Below are positions 10,800 through 22,284 of a stretch of DNA of 64,000 bases, piece by piece; within the stretch, counting starts at the first letter, position 1, and each line of letters starts with the position of its first letter. Source of the DNA: Micrasema longulum (Eukaryota > Arthropoda > Insecta > Trichoptera > Brachycentridae); contig JAGVSM010001425.1 in NCBI GenBank assembly GCA_022494885.1, forward strand, positions 1-64,000, read 5' to 3'. The notes below the pieces were generated by a model. It did not search any database, had not been told where the DNA came from, and saw only the letters and a program-made list of their open reading frames with translations. The translations under genes were made by a program, and so were the position numbers.

Positions 10800-11395
10800 A
10801 AATGGATAACATTTGGCCGACTCGATTACTCCGCATTTTCTCTCAAATTAAAGTGTAGGGACATTGAAAAGGTGGACAAATTTAAGTACCTCGGCAGCAT
10901 TCTAACAGAGACTTCCGACCCAGATGTAGAAATTAAATGCAGAATTGAGGTTATGTGTAGTTTGTATTGTTGTATGGCTGTGAGACTCGGAACTCTGAAG
11001 GTGAACACTATGAACGGGCTGGAGGCTTTTGAGATGTGGTTGCATCGCAGAATGCTTAAGATATCTTGGACATACCTGATAACGAACTCAGAAGTCTTAA
11101 GTCGAGCTAAAACAAGCAGAGACCTCTTAACCACCATAAAAGTTCGTAAAATTTCGTATCCGGGGCATATAATGCGTGGAGAAAAGTACCTCTTGCTTCT
11201 TTTAATTTTGAAGGAGAAGATTTAGGGGCACCGAGAGGCTGGGAGAAGACAGATGACCTGGCTGCGTAATATACGAGACTGTACTGTCTTCAGGACTGCG
11301 GAGAAGATTTTCCGGGCAGCACAGTGGAGAGAGACTTTCGCCAGAGTGATTGCCAACGTTGGGGATACCTGACAGGGCGCTAAGAGAAGAAGAAG
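10800..11395 (+). mobile_element. LINE fragment, RTE-like C-terminus
   Basis: An open stretch of about 117 codons (10872-11225) reads KFKYLGSILTE, EIKCRIEVM, NGLEAFEMWLHRRMLKISW and LLTTIKVRKISYPGHIMRGE, the standard order after the RTE reverse-transcriptase active site. Downstream, the GRRQMTWLRNIRD-like and AELVANVGDT-like ends are readable with frameshifts to about 11370. The catalytic YADD part is missing, so it is 5'-truncated. The antisense ORF 10826-11137 is a shadow. Confidence 0.85.
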
Positions 11396-12787
11396 AGAAT
11401 AAATATCAGCAATACGCAGAATATCAGGCAGACTTTATAGACGCGTGAACAGTATGCTTTAATTCGTATGATATTGATATCACCTATTCCTATTTAGCAT
11501 CTTTATGGTTCCTGCGCAGCGCATTTCGATGTCGGCGGCTAATTACCAATGCCTCGTTTGTGTTCCGATTGTACCGATAAACAGCTCTATTCCTTTGTTC
11601 TAAGGCTGGATACAATATTGAATTGTTTACTCACATGTCGAGTGCCGGCAGTTCTAGCGCAGTACCTCAGCGCACCGTGGCCGGATATTATGTCACCTAT
11701 AACTAATGCGCCTTCTCCCATTATGCGCTGGCCGGTTCGTTTACCAGCGCCACGCGTGGCACGAGGGCACGAGGAATTATTAGCGATGTGCATAATTGAA
11801 TCGAACCATGTTAAAGGGGACAAGTCCCATAGACTCAAAGTTTGAGAAAATCGAAAAAAACTGTCTCTTATTTTTTTTTAAAGGAACTTGTCATATTGTT
11901 TATTAATCCATTGGTATAAATAAATAATACTGAAATAAACATTTATTAAAAATACTGTTTTGTCAATAAGTTTTTTACATTTTTTTAAATCCACGGACTT
12001 GTTCCATTATGGAATCTACATATTTTTCTAAAATAACAAAAAAATGTAATCACGTTTATTTTTTTCAGTAAAAAAGTATTACCTACGTAAAAAATCTAAG
12101 TTTTAATTACAATGTTACGATTTTCCTCACCTTTTCAGGGCTTAAAGATTTCTAAGTTCCTTTTAGCTTGTGGAAATTTCGACTGTGGCTTATACTGAGC
12201 TATCATTTTTCTAGACGGTCGCGGTAGGTTACGGGTCAGTGGATTTTGAGACAAATCGTCTGTGCTCTTCACGGTTTTACGTTATATTAAGTAACGAGAA
12301 AGCATTTATGACCTACCTATGAGTAGATACCATACTTTTAACCGACTCACCGGGAATCACAGCGGCCTTTATATTACGCCGCGCCGTAAAGATGACAAAA
12401 TATTATATACTTGAATCAAATCATACATTGGTAATGCTGATAGTTATAAAAATCTTATTTGTGGAATAGTGGATTTACATATTTAATCAAATAGGTTTTG
12501 AATTAATGTAAAATACGTTTTTGCATACAATCACAGAAAAAACGAATAAAAATGTCCGCATTTTAATTATGTTCAAAAACTCTTTCCGTTCAAACACACA
12601 AAAATAAGCTTATTGAAGCAATCATCGCATTTTTTTCCAGCTGCTTAGAACGTATCTTATATTAGTGTAACAGTACTGCACATAAAATGGCAGTCTATGT
12701 AATAGCAACTCCTGCAGTATATGCACGCTATACAGACGGAAAGACCAAAGGAACGTGGCCTATAAAGAGATCACAGGGCATGATTAT
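11396..12787. other. Unique DNA
   Basis: An unrecognised 98-codon ORF lies at 11549-11845. Its reverse strand is open too (11587-11838), which weakens a coding call. The rest is AT-rich without repeat matches in the window. Confidence 0.3.
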
Positions 12788-12862
12788 GCCCAGTCAGCTC
12801 AAGCAAGTCAGCCCAAAGAGTCAGCCTAACCAGTCACCCCAAGTAAGCTAACCCAGTCATGC
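12788..12862. repeat. Degenerate minisatellite, CAGTCA-type units
   Basis: Loosely repeated blocks CCCAGTCAGCTCAAG, GTCAGCCCAAAGA, GTCAGCCTAACCA and GTCACCCCAAGTA give about five imperfect units of 13-16 bp. Confidence 0.6.
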
Positions 12863-14239
12863 AGCAACTCAGTTCCAGCATGTAGTTCAAATGTACCCAG
12901 TTTTAAAAAATAAATAATAAATAGCGTATTTGTAATACTTGAGTTCTTATTTGGTAAAATATTTAAATAAATTTAAAAATTAATAATAATAATAAAAAAA
13001 TAACAATATTTATTTTCCTATAATTTATAACACAAGGATATTTTGTAAGTTTTGAGTATGTTATTCTGTTGAACTCATTCCGGAGAAAAAAATAGCATTA
13101 ACATCTGGAAAATCGTTTTTCCGCGCACCCTTCAATCGTTTACTATTAGGTTTTTCTCGTCGTAGAAACGAACAATAAATTATGCGCGCAATAGCGTCAG
13201 CGTCATGGAGGTAATTTCATGAAAAGGCCACAAAAAGTATTCAATACTACGTGTTACCGATTCATCAACAGACCGGCCACGCTCGAGTGCCCGGTGCCGG
13301 TGTTGTGACAGCCCGCAATGAATCACGTGCCCGGCGTGCTGGCGTCGTGCACGGGGAGATTAATCTGCCAACAGAATGTCTCTCTCTCGTGCGGAATTCG
13401 GGGAGTCACGCTGATGAAGAATGAAGTAACCGCTGGCGAGAGGTGTCGAAACCCATGGCGCCAATAAGATCCGCATTCAGTCGCCGTTCGTTGATCTCAT
13501 CTGCCTACACACTGCGCTGACTCGGCTGACTCGGCTGACTACGCTCGGCACGATACGAGATAACGAGATAGTGCGAGTCTCGCATTCGCGGACTGGTGGG
13601 TTGAGGAGCTCTCCTCGGCTGCGGCCGCTTGACGTCGCGCCACCTTTTCAGAAGTATCGCTGTCGTGAAAGTACACAACACGTTTTGAGCAGGGTCTACA
13701 CATTACGTGACGGCTTGCGTGGAAGATAAATTATGCCCACACTGGCGGCACTCGTTGCCACAATTCACCCAGTTCAGAGACATCACAGCGAAAATCCACC
13801 CGGCCAGATGATTTTTTCAATTATTTTATTTATTAATTGGCAGGCAAACGCACGGACCAGCACGCCACGAGGCCGACTTCTCTAATTGATTTCCTAAAGC
13901 AAAATTTTCTCCCGCGACTACTCGCTACTGTTTCTACAAAAAATGAAATAAAAAGAAAATATTAAATAAGTATCCGCCCATAGTAACTTTACCGGACCGG
14001 GTAAATTGGGACGATACGTATGTAATGGGCCATCGGCTTTTAGTTCGTAAAATGTAATTATTATAATATGCTTAGAAGAGCTATGTATATATACATATAT
14101 GTACATATTTTGTAAATGCTATGTTATATGATTGAAATTTGATATGAGTAAATTTTGTCACCAGCAACAATAGCAACTCTTTTGTCACCAGGTCAATCAA
14201 AGGTAAAAACCCTGAAAAAGTAAATTGTGCGGATATAAG
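12863..14239. other. AT-rich DNA followed by a GC-richer unique block
   Basis: Positions 12900-13180 are AT-rich. Positions 13260-13730 are distinctly GC-richer, with CpG-bearing words (GTGCCCGGCGTGCTGGCGTC, GCGGCCGCTTGACGTCGCG) and a short tandem CTGACTCGG array (13517-13542). ATTCAGTCG at 13482-13490 would fit an arthropod initiator, but no TATA box or following ORF supports a gene. This is a candidate regulatory block only. Confidence 0.3.
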
Positions 14240-14394
14240 TCCACCTCGTAGTGCAGTAGTTGGCGCGTTCGTTCGCCATGCTCGAGGTCAGGTTCGATTC
14301 CTGACAGGGTGGACGTGAAATATTATTCCCAAAGGTGGTTCTGCACGGCAATATTTCATTGTCTCCGGACTGGTACCTGGGGTGATATGCCAGA
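14240..14394 (+). mobile_element. SINE S1, truncated by a palindromic insertion
   Basis: The tRNA-like head is CCACCTCGTAGTGCAGTAGT with B box GGTTCGATTCC (about 14291). The body follows to GTCTCCGGACTGGTACCTGG and stops at the hairpin element beginning 14395. Confidence 0.8.
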
Positions 14395-14482
14395 CGCTCT
14401 CGCGGCCGCGAAAAATCTTTTATCTCGCGTATTTACATACAAAATACGCGGGATAAAAGTGTTTTCTACGGTCGCGAGAGCG
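14395..14482. mobile_element. Small palindromic element, CGCTCTCGCGG ends
   Basis: It is an 88-bp imperfect palindrome. It opens CGCTCTCGCGGCCG, closes CGGTCGCGAGAGCG, and has GCGTATTTACATACAAAATACGC at its centre. The right half recurs at 51982-52022 and an end (GACGCTCTCGCGG) at 19129-19141, so it is a mobile or recurrent unit rather than a local hairpin. Confidence 0.7.
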
Positions 14483-14584
14483 GGTCAGAATAGCATCGCT
14501 GAATTGGAAGACAAAAACAGTCCATATACTCTGCAGTTAAAATTGCAATGCTCGTAACTCCAACTTTCTGTGTGTGAACTTTTT

Positions 14585-14990
14585 ATATATTTTATTTAAG
14601 TTTATTGTTGTGCACACAACGCTATATCGGTATAATTACAGTGATATTATTACAAAAAACATAAACCTAACACAGCACCAATTACGTACACAACGCAATA
14701 TATAATACAATTTTTGACTGGACAACAAAATGTGACAAGAATTATGTGCAATTTGATGTTTGTTTGATATATTTTTTTAATTCAAAAAGTGGCTAAATAT
14801 TATTAATAGAGGCTAATGTTATTAATCAAAGCTAAATATTGTAAAAATACGCTAAATATTATTATTGTAAATGAGACTCGGCTTCCGTTTGTAGCGGAGA
14901 GCTGAGTCGTTAAATAAATCAAGATCGCACATCTTCTCAAATTTGGAAAAATGCCTAATTGCTCTTCCTAATAGAGAATTAAAGCCGTAT
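14585..14990 (-). mobile_element. LINE 3' region, family J4
   Basis: On the minus strand the piece begins with a coding remnant, DLDLFNDSALRYKRKPSLI (about 14960-14870), and runs through an AT-rich 3' UTR. It ends at the palindrome GTTGTGTGCACAACA-type hairpin (14605-14620) followed by AATAAA. The copy at 61840-62660 has the same coding remnant and hairpin. Confidence 0.7.
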
Positions 14991-15600
14991 CAGATGATAC
15001 GAGTGCCCATATTGTGATTTATCAATATTGGCAATGCCAATTTTTTATTTATTTTTTTATTTTGTCTTTAAATAGTACAAACATAATAAATGAATGTCCT
15101 TATATTAACTTATGTCTAATTATTATTAAAACATATACTAATTATTAACATTTTTCAAACGATATACGTACACTTAAAAAGAAAACTTCTATAAAGCTAA
15201 CACGAATAAGATTACTTTTAAAATTTATCTGCTAAACACATGTTTTTTTAATTGACATTTAAATGAAATAATATTTTTTTGTTCTCTTATTTTTAATCGT
15301 ATTTCCTTATAATATAACTGTACAGCTCGGTGCATCAACGAGTTCTGTGTATTTGTTTTCCTACGAAATGGTAGTCTTACTTCGTGTTTATTTTTTGTTT
15401 TATATACATGTTCACATTGATTAGAAAAAAACCTTTTGAGTCAACTCTTTTGAAGTATAACCATTAATCATTTTCATGTTAGTAATGTGATAATTTTTGG
15501 TAATAATATACAAAATCGGACCAACGTTTTTGTACGCGTTTCGCATTGCGCTTAGTAAACGAGTTTTTCAATGAAATGGAAATCTAATTAGCCCTGAATT
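14991..15600. other. AT-rich DNA, nothing recognised
   Basis: Poly-T and poly-A stretches are present, with no repeat match in the window and no ORF. Confidence 0.3.
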
Positions 15601-15889
15601 GTGTTTTGTGTGGAGTACGGCGCGCCGTGCGGCGCGGTGCGCGGCGGCGCGGTAAGGCGGCCGGCGCTGGCCCGCGTCGGCCGGCAAGAGCGTGGAGGAG
15701 GGAGGAGGGAGGAAGGAGGAAGGAATGCGAGCGTTGCGAGAACCAGTCCGCGCACAGTAGCCGCGGCCGCCTATAAAAAGGCAGTCATTTCGGACTTTGT
15801 GTCAGCCGATAAAAAGCGCTCCGCAAAAAATGGCGCTGCGGCGGGACGGACGGTACAACAATGGTCGTAAAATAAAACTAATCAAATAA
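15601..15889 (+). promoter_or_regulatory. GC-rich block with TATA box and initiator-like site
   Basis: Positions 15618-15780 are GC-rich (GGCGCGCCGTGCGGCGCGG) and polypurine near 15695-15722. CTATAAAAAGG lies at 15771-15781, and GTCAGCC puts an initiator-like A at 15804, 32 bases after the first T of the TATA box, which is good core-promoter geometry. A 19-codon ORF starts at 15830 (AAAAATGG context) and stops at 15889. No recognisable exon follows, because downstream sequence is LINE. The 89-codon ORF across the block is low-complexity. Confidence 0.35.
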
Positions 15890-16089
15890 TAAAACGGTCT
15901 GTAATGCGCCAAGGTTGGGTAGAGTCGTGGCCGTCGGAGCAGCTCTGTACTCCGCGTGCCCCGAGTGACATGGAGTTACAATGTAAACCCGCGAACGTAC
16001 CATCAAGTTCGCCACCTTCTTTATTCGTACAAAGCCGAATTTTTTAAATATTTTTTTATGTATGGTACCATCGCAATTATTCTTTAAAG

Positions 16090-16215
16090 TTTTGTAATTT
16101 TGCCTATATTCTTGTACGCCGCAGAAACGTGGACCCCGAGATAAAGAGAACGAAGAAAAATTTACGCTTTTGAAATGTGGTGCTGGCGTAGAATGCTGCG
16201 GATACCATGGCCAGC
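16090..16215 (+). mobile_element. LINE fragment, RTE-like
   Basis: The frame reads LYAAETWT, then YAFEMWCWRRMLRIPW (about 16160-16208), the motif after the reverse-transcriptase thumb. The fragment ends about 16210. The 282-codon antisense ORF across 15878-16726 runs through this, a SINE scrap and another LINE, and is therefore a shadow. Confidence 0.8.
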
Positions 16216-16284
16216 CCAAAATTTTCACCCGTGAGTAGAAACTTAAGGAAATAAAAAAAATATATATAAAAAATAAGTATCCAC

Positions 16285-16325
16285 CCAACCGATCAAAGAC
16301 TCTGGTCCGGTACCTTGGCACCTTA
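16285..16325 (+). mobile_element. SINE S1 scrap
   Basis: CAAAGACTCTGGTCCGGTACCT matches the SINE body at 6186-6207. Only about 40 bp remains. Confidence 0.55.
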
Positions 16326-16339
16326 CCAAAGCTCAAAAC

Positions 16340-16760
16340 ACCAAACTTTTTAGCTTTGAGAGTAAGTGCTTGCTTGAGGAGAATACTAGGCGTAAGGTGG
16401 TTCGATTTCTTAGCTAACATTGAAGTCCGAGAACGGACGCAGCAGCCTCCTATAATGAGCGCCTCGAGGATGCGGCGGTGGACCTGGCTCGGACTCGTGC
16501 TGCGCATGCCTCGGGAGAACCTGGACCCGAGTTGCCTCTCTTTGCATCTGCGGGCTCCCGCCGCCCTGGAAGGCCGTCGATGACGATCTTTCGACTTTCT
16601 TCGGCGGACAGGGGGACGCGGGATCAGCGTGGGAGGAGACGAGAGTGCTGGCTGGCGATAAGGTCTCCCGAAGGCGTCTGGCGATGCCCACCTGCTCCAC
16701 TTAGGAGCGGATGTCGAAAAGAACAATTTTTAAAATCCTCACCGAAACTGACGCCCGTGA
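16340..16760 (+). mobile_element. LINE C-terminal fragment, RTE-like, GC-rich
   Basis: It reads CLRRILGVRWFDFLANIEVR, then ERTQQPPI and MRRWTWLGLVLRMPREN (16370-16515). A frame shift carries the tail through the SPEGVWRCPPAPLRS region to about 16705. It is unusually GC-rich compared with its surroundings, which suggests a more recent or differently composed family. The same motif set occurs at 33665-33825. Confidence 0.8.
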
Positions 16761-16794
16761 CGTCATGAGTTTCCTTTATTAGGGCCCTTTAAAA

Positions 16795-16985
16795 AACATG
16801 AAAATATGTTTTGATGATCAGTCTTACGTTTTAGGTACCAGTCCTAGGGGACTTTGAAATATTCTAGTGTAAAAACACCCTTTTAAATAAATATTTCATA
16901 ACAACCATGTCGGGAATCGAACCCGAGACCTCTTGCATGGTAGGAAAACACACTGAGCACTGCAACACGAGGCTGAAACATACAT
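16795..16985 (-). mobile_element. SINE S1
   Basis: The inverted body (GATGATCAGTCTTACGTTTT, GGTACCAGTCCTAGGGGACT) leads into an inverted tRNA-like head with GGAATCGAACCCGAGACC (B-box complement, about 16914). Confidence 0.8.
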
Positions 16986-17799
16986 ATGCTGTTTAATAAT
17001 CTGTAAAAATAATCATATAATTTCGGCCTGTTACTGCAAAATTCGACTTCATTATTTAAAAAAAACATAGGGACATCAATTCGTGTGACATCATAGGCCA
17101 CACATGGGTTAAATGAGCCCAATTCTAAATTTGAATTAAATCAAGAAAATCAGAAAAAACACTCTTCAAGTTAACATTTGAATTATGTTATTGCTTAATA
17201 TCATTTAGTGAATTATTTTGAAAAACTGATTTATTTCGACTATGAAGGTATGATGGGTACATGATATAAAAGATGGATGTAAACTTTAATGTGTTTTAAA
17301 CTAATAATGGCATCTGACGGCGATTTACGTGATCTACATTTCTGTTAAATAAAATTTGACATCAAGCTGTACTTTCCAAGATATTTGAAACAAGAGAAAT
17401 AATGCGTACATGGAATAAAGCGTGGATGGAAAGCGATACACTTTCTTTGTCTTGTTTTGTATTCAAAATGGCAAGTCAAATAACATGGTTTGGGGTTGTC
17501 AAATTTTGGAATGAGTCGCAATTTTAGAATGCAAATACTCGTATTTAAAAGAGAGTACTTATCAACTTCTGAACATGATTTTCCCACTAATACTTCTCTC
17601 CTTGCTTTGTTTTATGAATCTTTTTTTTTTCAATTCCGTATCGCTTCCAAGAAACAGGACAGTTCAAGTGTGGCTTACAATGGATTGGAATACTAATTTA
17701 CTTGAATCTAAATTTGTTTTTTCTGATTCTTCCAAACAATCCTTCTTTATTCGATTTTTTTTTGTTTTGTTTTCAATATAATGCCCGAAGTTTAGTTTC
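16986..17799. other. AT-rich DNA, nothing recognised
   Basis: Short ORFs on both strands (16883-17122, 17345-17587, 17490-17781) share no motif with known families and overlap each other. No repeat matches elsewhere in the window. Confidence 0.3.
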
Positions 17800-18260
17800 T
17801 TATCAAAGTTATACCTAAATACTTCGTTTTATCAACTTGTTTAACCAGTTCATAATTTATTTTAAGAATTTGCCTATCTTCCTCAGAACCTCCGATAATC
17901 ATCAATTTACTTTTTGGAACGTTTAATTAAAGTTTATTTACATTTAGCCAGTCAAAAATTCTGCTCAATTATCTCTGCATTACATCCATCAAAATATCTT
18001 TTGCAAAAAGTCTAATTTCACATTCGCTCACATGTTTTACAATATAATTCATATACAAAATTAACAGCATAGGTCCCAGCACGGATCCCTGAGGAATTCC
18101 GTTTTATTTTTCTTGTTCTTTTGAAACTGAACCCTTAAATTTTGTAATTTGTTTTACATGAATTATTCGAATATTTTTCGAACCACAGTTTTTCCCCTCC
18201 GAGAATTTTTAACTGGATACTGAATTGGATCTGATTCAAACCTGTGACATAAACCTATGC
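17800..18260 (-). mobile_element. LINE reverse-transcriptase core fragment, catalytic site mutated
   Basis: On the minus strand the frame reads GIPQGSVLGPMLLILYMNYI (about 18105-18050), the RT block before the active site. Then EIRLFAKDILMDVM follows, where the family has FADD, so an active-site aspartate codon is replaced by lysine. RIFDWLNVNKL and KSKLMIIGG come next. Stops and frameshifts confirm it is dead. This is one of the few pieces carrying the RT centre rather than just the tail; the motifs fit jockey/CR1-like elements. Confidence 0.85.
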
Positions 18261-18837
18261 TGATGTGGAAACTTTTGTAACTAACTAAAGACAAACTAAT
18301 TTCTGTGAAGTATCTGGATTTGTCAACCTGTCAAGTACTACACAACTTCTACTAAAATAATGCAAACTACCGACAACTACTTCAAGACATCGTTTGTTTG
18401 TTAAGTTCAAGTCTAAAAGGGAAATTAATTGAAATATTCCGAAATTCCCAGACAGTATTTACGGATTGTTTATGTATATCTCTATTAATGTATATATAGG
18501 AAAAACCCTCAAGTAATTGTAATTTTACGGTCAAACAGCATTATTTTTTTGTTATTATACCGTTTTAAAATGAGTGTTTCTGTTCCTGAACTTGTAGACA
18601 AAAGATTCATTTACTTTTTTCAAAAAACTTTTTCAAAACTGTGTTAAGAGCTGGGATTTGGAGTCAAATAGAGCTAAAAAATACTTACGAGACATGTAAT
18701 TAGTTAAAATTATAAGATACAAATCAAAAAATTTGGCAGGTACATACAAAAAATGCTGAAATTATGTATTCCTAATTTTTTTGGAATTTAATTTGGTATG
18801 GGAGTTTCTGACTCTTTACTTATTTTTTCTAGTAGAA
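18261..18837. other. AT-rich DNA, nothing recognised
   Basis: No repeat matches or ORFs of note. Confidence 0.3.
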
Positions 18838-18960
18838 TCGGGTTGTGGTCCCGTGGCAAGTGTTGCGGATTCATCGATCAGAGGTCCGAGGTTCGAACCT
18901 CACTCTACCCCAACTCAATTTCTGTTTTCTAAAAATGATTTAGTTAAAACTCGTTGAAAA
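18838..18960 (+). mobile_element. tRNA-derived SINE, family S2
   Basis: The head is GGGTTGTGGTCCCGTGGCAA with B box GGTTCGAACCTC (about 18891). It is followed by CACTCTACCCCAACTC and a short tail with CTCGTTGAAAA. A second copy lies at 22670-22830 and a head scrap at 63905-63945. It is distinct from S1 in both head and tail. Confidence 0.75.
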
Positions 18961-19184
18961 ATTAATTCAATTGAAATAGATAGTATTTTTAGAACAAAAT
19001 ACGCTTGCATTTTCAATTTTAATTACGATTTAACTTAATATTGCACACCGCGCACTCTTTGTGCAAAAGTTGTCTTGGTATTTAATAATTCAAGTTACTG
19101 GCAAACCTTTATTAAAATTTATTCTGGGACGCTCTCGCGGATAGAAATTTCTGTGCTTTACTTGCACACTATATTTAAAAATAT

Positions 19185-19365
19185 CTTATTCTGGGTTTGA
19201 TTCCTGGCAGGATGGATGTGAAATGTTGATTTCAAAGGATGTTTAAACTACAGTATTTTATCTTTCCTGAACTTTGCACCTTATTATCATGAAATACCCG
19301 GCATTTGGTTTATCAATGCAGTGCCTTAAGCACCCCTGGGTGCGGATTTAGAAATGATGATAAGA
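19185..19365 (+). mobile_element. SINE S1, head mostly lost
   Basis: It begins at the B-box region (GGGTTTGATTCCTGGCAGG) and keeps the diverged body and the end TGCAGTGCCTTAAGCACC. A GACGCTCTCGCGG end of the small palindromic element lies 45 bp upstream, as in the copy at 14240. Confidence 0.7.
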
Positions 19366-19829
19366 TACGTATGTTTAAATCTAAAAAAACATACGCCCAG
19401 AAGGCTTTTACTACAAAATACATTCAAAAAGTCTAAGTGATTTTTATAGCATTCGAATAATGTGAGTTACGAGATTTCGATTTCATCACTGTGAAATTTT
19501 TAACCTAAAAACTGACAATGGAAAACGAAACATATCGATTTCTACATATTCGTTTCCGAGCCGGTGTAGTCTGACAATCGGAGAATTTACAAAATAATTA
19601 TGTCTATCAGACGCCACAACTAATAAGTATTGTTTAATTATTTGTAATAATATATTCTTCATATGGCTGGTTTCCATTTTTCTTCCTAGACCTAGTTAGC
19701 CAGTAGATGTTTCATACAGCTTGCCCACCACATACCGCGCAACGTATCTGAGGACATAAGTTTAGTCTCCTTGGCGGTGCCCACATACACGGAACAGTTG
19801 CTCGTTGCCGAACGAGCTCTCTGTAATTT
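19366..19829. other. Unique DNA, nothing recognised
   Basis: The ORF 19486-19677 on the minus strand has no recognisable motif. Confidence 0.3.
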
Positions 19830-20800
19830 TATTTTATTTTATTTTATTTTATTTTATTGAAATAAACGGCACTTAGTGCCTTTTACATATTAGTTACAAA
19901 TACAATTAAATATACATACATGTAAACATAGTTATAAGTAATACATAGCATTTAAAACAATATTATTAATTTAGAAAGTCTAAGAAATATAAACTATATA
20001 AAAGAATAAAATATTACCAGTTATAGAATTATCGATAAAAAAAGATAATTTGGTATTAGAGATACTTTGAACCAGTTAAAAAAATAACTAAGAAGTAAAT
20101 TTTGAATAACATTAAAAATATATATAATATTCTTATATGTATTATTATTGAAAACTAATATTTAGGTAAATAGTATATGTTTATGTATAAAAGTATATAA
20201 TGATGTAAAAAAAAATGATAAAGAGAAATATTTTTTACTTATAAATTAATTAAGAAAAGAAACGAAAAAAGAAAAAAAAACACTAATAAAGAAGTTTAAA
20301 TCAAATTTTTAACAAAAGTAACAAATAGTTACCTAGAACTATTACCAATAAAATAAAGAAGAAGAGCCGTTCTATATGTAATAAATTTCATGTGAAATGA
20401 GTCACCAATGTCCTGGTACTTATTGCCTAGAGAGTGAAGTCTATTGATGACTGCATTTTTACCATATGATGTCGAAGTATTGTTGCCACAGTATTGGTAG
20501 GTTTGCCGAGTTGTCCTTTTTGGTGGAGCTTGTCGACTTGTTCCTGTCCAAACGGTAAGTATTGTATGAAGATAACCCGAGTTCTGCCGTGTTGATGTCC
20601 GGATATAGCCAGGTTTCTGTGAAGATTAGGATATCTTGTAATAGAGTGGGGGCAATTCTTGAGAAATCTGTTAACTTTGTGCAATCTGGTAGCCTTAGCA
20701 TTTTTGTGCTGAAATAAGGTAATCCAGAAGTAAATAATATGCACTTCATTGTGAATTGAAGTGAATTCTTCACTGACTGGGAATAAATTGATTGGACATG
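19830..20800 (-). mobile_element. LINE with internal deletion: endonuclease joined to C-terminus (family J3)
   Basis: On the minus strand, 20775-20520 encodes part of an APE-type endonuclease: ILIFTETWLYPDI with the conserved TETW glutamate, then GLSSYNTYRLDRN. Without any reverse-transcriptase domain it passes within about 60 bp into a C-terminal tail (AVINRLHSLGNKYQDIGDSF, 20450-20390). A 500-bp 3' UTR follows, then the hairpin GGCAC-TAA-GTGCC (19868-19880) and an AATAAAATAAAAT tail (19830-19860). The middle of the ORF is deleted, so the element is dead. Confidence 0.8.
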
Positions 20801-21400
20801 ATCAATTCGCCGAAATGATTACGAAACTTTTCAAAAGCCTAGAAATTCTTTTTCGGAGCTACCAGATCTGTATATCCAACACACCTATAACAGGACCACG
20901 GATAGTAGCGAGAGGCTCCATTCGGTAATCATAGAGAGAGGGAAGGGGATATCCGCAGCAGTACGAAGGGGAATCAACAACACAATAGATGTTGCGTGCA
21001 GATGAAACATTTTTGCTACAAGATGTAATAAATACACCAATTCCGCAGAACCACGTCACATCTTAAAACGAAATCTTGTTTTTCTCCAACATCTTTGTCG
21101 ATATGAAATCATCCAATGTAGCGTATGTTTATATTTAAATGATTAAGTCATTCTACAGCTGTTCTTGCCCGCTTGCGCTTGGAGAACAGATAACTAATAA
21201 TTGATAACGTGTTTCATAAACAAATATGTACATAAAACGAAATTAAAGATTTGTGTGCCAATAACTTACATTATGCATAAGTTATGCGACGGCCATTATG
21301 AAATTGCTGTTTTTCTTAATTTCTGGTATAAGTGTAATCTTCGGTTTAAATTACGAGTATTTATTTGTATTTTTTAAATCTATATTTTTATTAATTTGTA
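20801..21400. other. Unassigned; possible endonuclease scrap
   Basis: Plus strand 20935-21060 reads GKGISAAVRRGINNTIDVAC, reminiscent of the LINE endonuclease core, but with a stop and in opposite orientation to the adjacent element, so this is weak. Positions 21060-21400 are AT-rich with nothing recognised. Confidence 0.3.
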
Positions 21401-22163
21401 CAGTCGAACTTGGTCATTACGAGGAAGATGGGACCACTTGAATTTGCTCTTTATAAGCGTTACTCGTTATACCAGAAAAAGGTTTTTTTATACAATCGCT
21501 ATTGCACATTGTCACTAAGTAAACAAGTAAATAAATATGTGTACATATAATTCATACATATTTTTTTTACAGGGGTTAGGTTTTAACTGATCTGGTCTAG
21601 AACTCATTTGATATCACCCAAGTGGGTGATATCACAAGTGTAATGTTTATTGTGTATTGAAATAAGCCTAGAATATTAAAAAATCTAAAAAACCCCGTGA
21701 AAGCCCCCGAAACAAGCATGTCATTCATAAACTACAAAAGCAGCTGTAAATTTTAACAATGTGCCGAACCGGCACTCATTAAGTTCACAAAGCTTGGATT
21801 TTTTTAAAACCATGTGTGTTCATTTTTCAAAATTGTTGGCGAAAAATCCAATTAGGTACTTAGACACTTACATAGCTATCATGAACATAATTCGATCCCA
21901 ACGCCCGACGGTATTTATCCTTAACGTTAGCCGACTGTATAGATTTTATTACTTAGATTCTTATTTCGAGAATGATGTTTTTAACAATTGAAGATTTTCT
22001 GTATAATTTTTGAGAATATTTTTGTTCGGTATGTCCGAGAAGTAGCTCCTTATAACAGTGAATAATTGTATGGAGAAAACCATGTACTAAAGTGTCAACT
22101 AATGTTTCCTCGTTACATCCGAGATCTCGCTATTTCCGTGATCGTTATAACCGAGTTCGACTG
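21401..22163. mobile_element. pogo/Tigger-like relic or MITE, 763 bp, TA duplication
   Basis: The left end is CAGTCGAACTTGGTCATTAC and the right end GTTATAACCGAGTTCGACTG, which are inverted copies. They are flanked by TA on both sides (21399-21400, 22164-22165). The end type (CAGTCGAAC...GTTATAACGA) resembles pogo/Tigger elements of the Tc1/mariner superfamily; that assignment is from memory of the family. The 76-codon ORF inside (21761-21991) is not recognisable transposase, so I call it non-autonomous. Confidence 0.75.
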
Positions 22164-22284
22164 TATTTATTTTAGATAGTTGTACAAATAAAATATAAAT
22201 ATATATAAATAAATAATTCCAAAAACAAAACATTGTTATAAAATCCAGACGCTTTCCGATGACACTACCCATATGGATGTTTGT

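Noticed and set aside
11549..11845. 98-codon ORF that could be a small protein
   Set aside because: The opposite strand is open over the same stretch and no domain or signal is visible; GC composition explains both.
15878..16726. 282-codon minus-strand ORF, the longest in the window
   Set aside because: It runs antisense across two RTE-like LINE pieces and a SINE scrap and has no motif of its own; plus-strand LINE motifs explain the region.
20859..21059. 66-codon minus-strand ORF
   Set aside because: No motif; the plus strand of the same stretch is weakly endonuclease-like, so the minus ORF is probably a shadow.
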